A stretch of 7,533 nucleotides of DNA from Clostridia bacterium (GTDB lineage: Bacteria; Bacillota; Clostridia; Christensenellales; CAG-1252). Numbering within the stretch: position 1 is the stretch's first letter; each line of letters opens with the position of its first letter. The translations under genes were made by a program, and so were the position numbers. Of this stretch, positions 6,321 to 7,533 are shown piece after piece. The notes under the pieces were generated by a model. It saw only the letters and a program-made list of their open reading frames with translations, did not search any database and was not told the origin of the DNA. Location of the stretch: NCBI GenBank assembly GCA_009928745.1, contig SACC01000052.1:1-7533 (forward strand). The letters are read 5' to 3'.

Positions 6321-6564
6321 TTAACTTGATATATACCTCACTGCCGATTTCAGTTTTATATGCTTTGTTAAGCAGTTTTGCTTTGATACATTTTGCAATG
6401 CACTGCGGATTATCGCATATATAACAACCTCTACCCATTGTTTTGCCTGTTTTGTCAACAAAATATTGACCTTCGGCGGTACGCACAATCCTAATCAGCT
6501 CGCGCTTGGGGAACATCCCTTTACACGCTATGCACATTCTCTCGGGCGCTTTTTTCTCTTTCAT
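6289..6564 (-). CDS. ylxR: YlxR family RNA-binding protein
   Basis: YlxR (DUF448) is a small basic protein encoded after nusA in most Firmicutes. Its structure suggests nucleic-acid binding, and it has been linked to RNase P and to transcription control in some species. The 91-residue protein shows the family motifs in order: RMCIAC (9-14, with C11 and C14), PKRELIRIVR (19-28), GRGCYIC (44-50) and a further C55, then a basic helix KAKLLNKAYK. The four cysteines could hold a metal, though many family members lack some of them. The ATG at 6564-6562 shares one base with the nusA stop (TAATG). GGAGGG (6577-6582) lies 12 bases upstream, a rather long spacing, so coupling to nusA translation is likely. 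Confidence 0.93.
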   Translation of the reverse strand: MKEKKAPERMCIACKGMFPKRELIRIVRTAEGQYFVDKTGKTMGRGCYICDNPQCIAKCIKAKLLNKAYKTEIGSEVYIKLNDDYNSAKKN

Positions 6565-7533
6565 TATATTGTATCGCCCTCCGGAACTTCTTCAGTACCC
6601 ATTACCGAGGAATAAGGCTTAACATCGATTTTCCATTCGGTCAGTCTGGCTGCCAACCGCGCGTTCTGTCCTTCACGCCCGATTGCAAGAGAAAGCATAT
6701 TGTCGTTGACGATAACTCTTGCGCTGCGTTCCTCGTCATTAACCTGTACCATAGCCGCTTTTGCAGGGCTGATTGCGCGGGCAATGAATTCGAGAGGATC
6801 CGAACACCAGCTGATAACATCAACTCTTTCTCCGTTGAGCTCGCTAACAATAACATTGATTCTTGAACCCTTAGGTCCTATGCAAGATCCTACTGCGTCA
6901 ATGTTAGCGTCTTCGCTGAATACCGCAATCTTGGTACGGCAGCCGGCTTCTCTCACAATCTTCTTGATAGTAACAAGACCGCTTTTTATCTCAGGTACTT
7001 CCATCTCGAAAAGTCTCTTGACAAATCCTGTGTTGCTGCGTGAAACCATAACTTGAGTCCCGTAATTGCTCACCTTGAGCTTCTTGACATAAACTTTGAT
7101 TATGTTGCCGACAGTATACTTTTCGGTGCGAATCTGGTCAGCCTGCGATAACACGCCTTCCATCTGTGTAGACATTATCTCCACATACACATTGCCGCCT
7201 TCAACACGACGGATAATAGCGGAAAGAATCTCTCCTTCCTTCTCGTTCATTTCTTCGAATATCTGCTCTTTCTTCACATCGGTAAGGCGTTGAACCACAA
7301 CCTGCTTCGCAGTCTGAGCGGCAATACGGGTAAACTGTTTAGGAGAAAGCTCCTCAACTACCTTGTCGCCGACTTTATATGATGATTTCTTTTTCTTGGC
7401 ATCTTCAAGACTTATTTCCTTTTCACCATCGACAACTTCATCAACAACAATCTGATATGCAAAAACTCTTATCTCGCTTTTTGCGGGATTAAGTCTGACT
7501 TCCACATGTCTGCTGTCGCCGATTTCCTTTTTG
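6564..7533 (-). CDS. nusA: transcription termination/antitermination protein NusA (N-terminus outside window)
   Basis: NusA binds RNA polymerase and RNA, modulating pausing, termination and antitermination. About 322 codons are visible, open up to the right edge. The true start and probably about 45-50 N-terminal residues are missing. A GTG at 7505-7503 should not be taken as the start: the frame continues upstream as KKEIGDSRHVEVRLN, which aligns with the middle of the NusA N-terminal domain. Counting from that valine, IAAQTAKQVV (61-70) is the family signature, an S1 domain covers about 90-155, and two KH domains carry GPKG (210-213) and GREG (276-279), followed by NARLAARLTEWKIDV. The protein stops shortly after KH2, as in typical Firmicute NusA, without the acidic repeats of proteobacterial forms. 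It is the first visible gene of the operon; any promoter or rimP lies beyond the window. Confidence 0.97.
   Translation of the reverse strand, partial: KKEIGDSRHVEVRLNPAKSEIRVFAYQIVVDEVVDGEKEISLEDAKKKKSSYKVGDKVVEELSPKQFTRIAAQTAKQVVVQRLTDVKKEQIFEEMNEKEGEILSAIIRRVEGGNVYVEIMSTQMEGVLSQADQIRTEKYTVGNIIKVYVKKLKVSNYGTQVMVSRSNTGFVKRLFEMEVPEIKSGLVTIKKIVREAGCRTKIAVFSEDANIDAVGSCIGPKGSRINVIVSELNGERVDVISWCSDPLEFIARAISPAKAAMVQVNDEERSARVIVNDNMLSLAIGREGQNARLAARLTEWKIDVKPYSSVMGTEEVPEGDTI

Noticed and set aside
6700..7056. Plus-strand frame opposite nusA
   Set aside because: Antisense shadow of the S1/KH region of nusA with no motifs.
7503..7505. GTG as a start codon for nusA
   Set aside because: The frame continues upstream to the window edge with residues that fit NusA, and a start here would remove part of the conserved N-terminal domain.

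Overview
The window looks like Bacillota (Firmicutes) chromosome, most likely Clostridia. It is dominated by one tightly packed operon on the minus strand, in the order nusA, ylxR, ylxQ, infB, rbfA, nrnA-type DHH phosphoesterase, truB, ribF-like. This is the classic transcription/translation-factor cluster of that phylum, with full AAGGAGGTG-type ribosome binding sites and ATGA or TAATG junctions. I cannot name a genus.

Layout, right to left as transcribed: 7533-6564 is nusA, with its 5' end outside the window. 6564-6289 is ylxR and 6320-5994 is ylxQ. 6001-3233 is infB (translation initiation factor IF2), 3231-2869 rbfA, 2882-1929 nrnA-like, and 1932-1057 truB. 1076-558 is a shortened ribF-like gene, and 561-184 is a small gene that resembles a nucleotidyltransferase fold. 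Neighbouring genes overlap or are separated by at most one base, so there is no non-coding stretch worth describing in 184-7533. At the far left (1-175), the 3' end of a plus-strand gene for an FMN-binding-domain protein converges on the operon. A short A/T-rich hairpin between the two genes could act as a shared bidirectional terminator.

Most of the operon makes factors for transcription elongation (NusA), translation initiation (IF2), 30S maturation (RbfA), tRNA modification (TruB), turnover of short RNA (NrnA) and RNA binding (YlxR, YlxQ).

The unusual part is the operon tail. The ribF-like gene keeps only the N-terminal FMN adenylyltransferase region. It lacks the ISSTxxR-type motif and the whole riboflavin kinase domain, and ends in an unrecognised tail. 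It is coupled by an ATGA overlap to the AT-rich nucleotidyltransferase-like gene, where rpsO often follows in other Firmicutes. Base composition falls sharply from truB towards the left edge. This fits a past recombination or insertion at the operon end, or less interestingly an assembly join. Two smaller points stand out. The infB start should be an ATG at 6001, not the upstream GTG, which is part of the Shine-Dalgarno sequence. The IF2 N-terminal extension contains five exact-length seven-residue repeats.

I see no RNA genes, CRISPR arrays or insertion sequences, and no strong candidate for a wholly new system.
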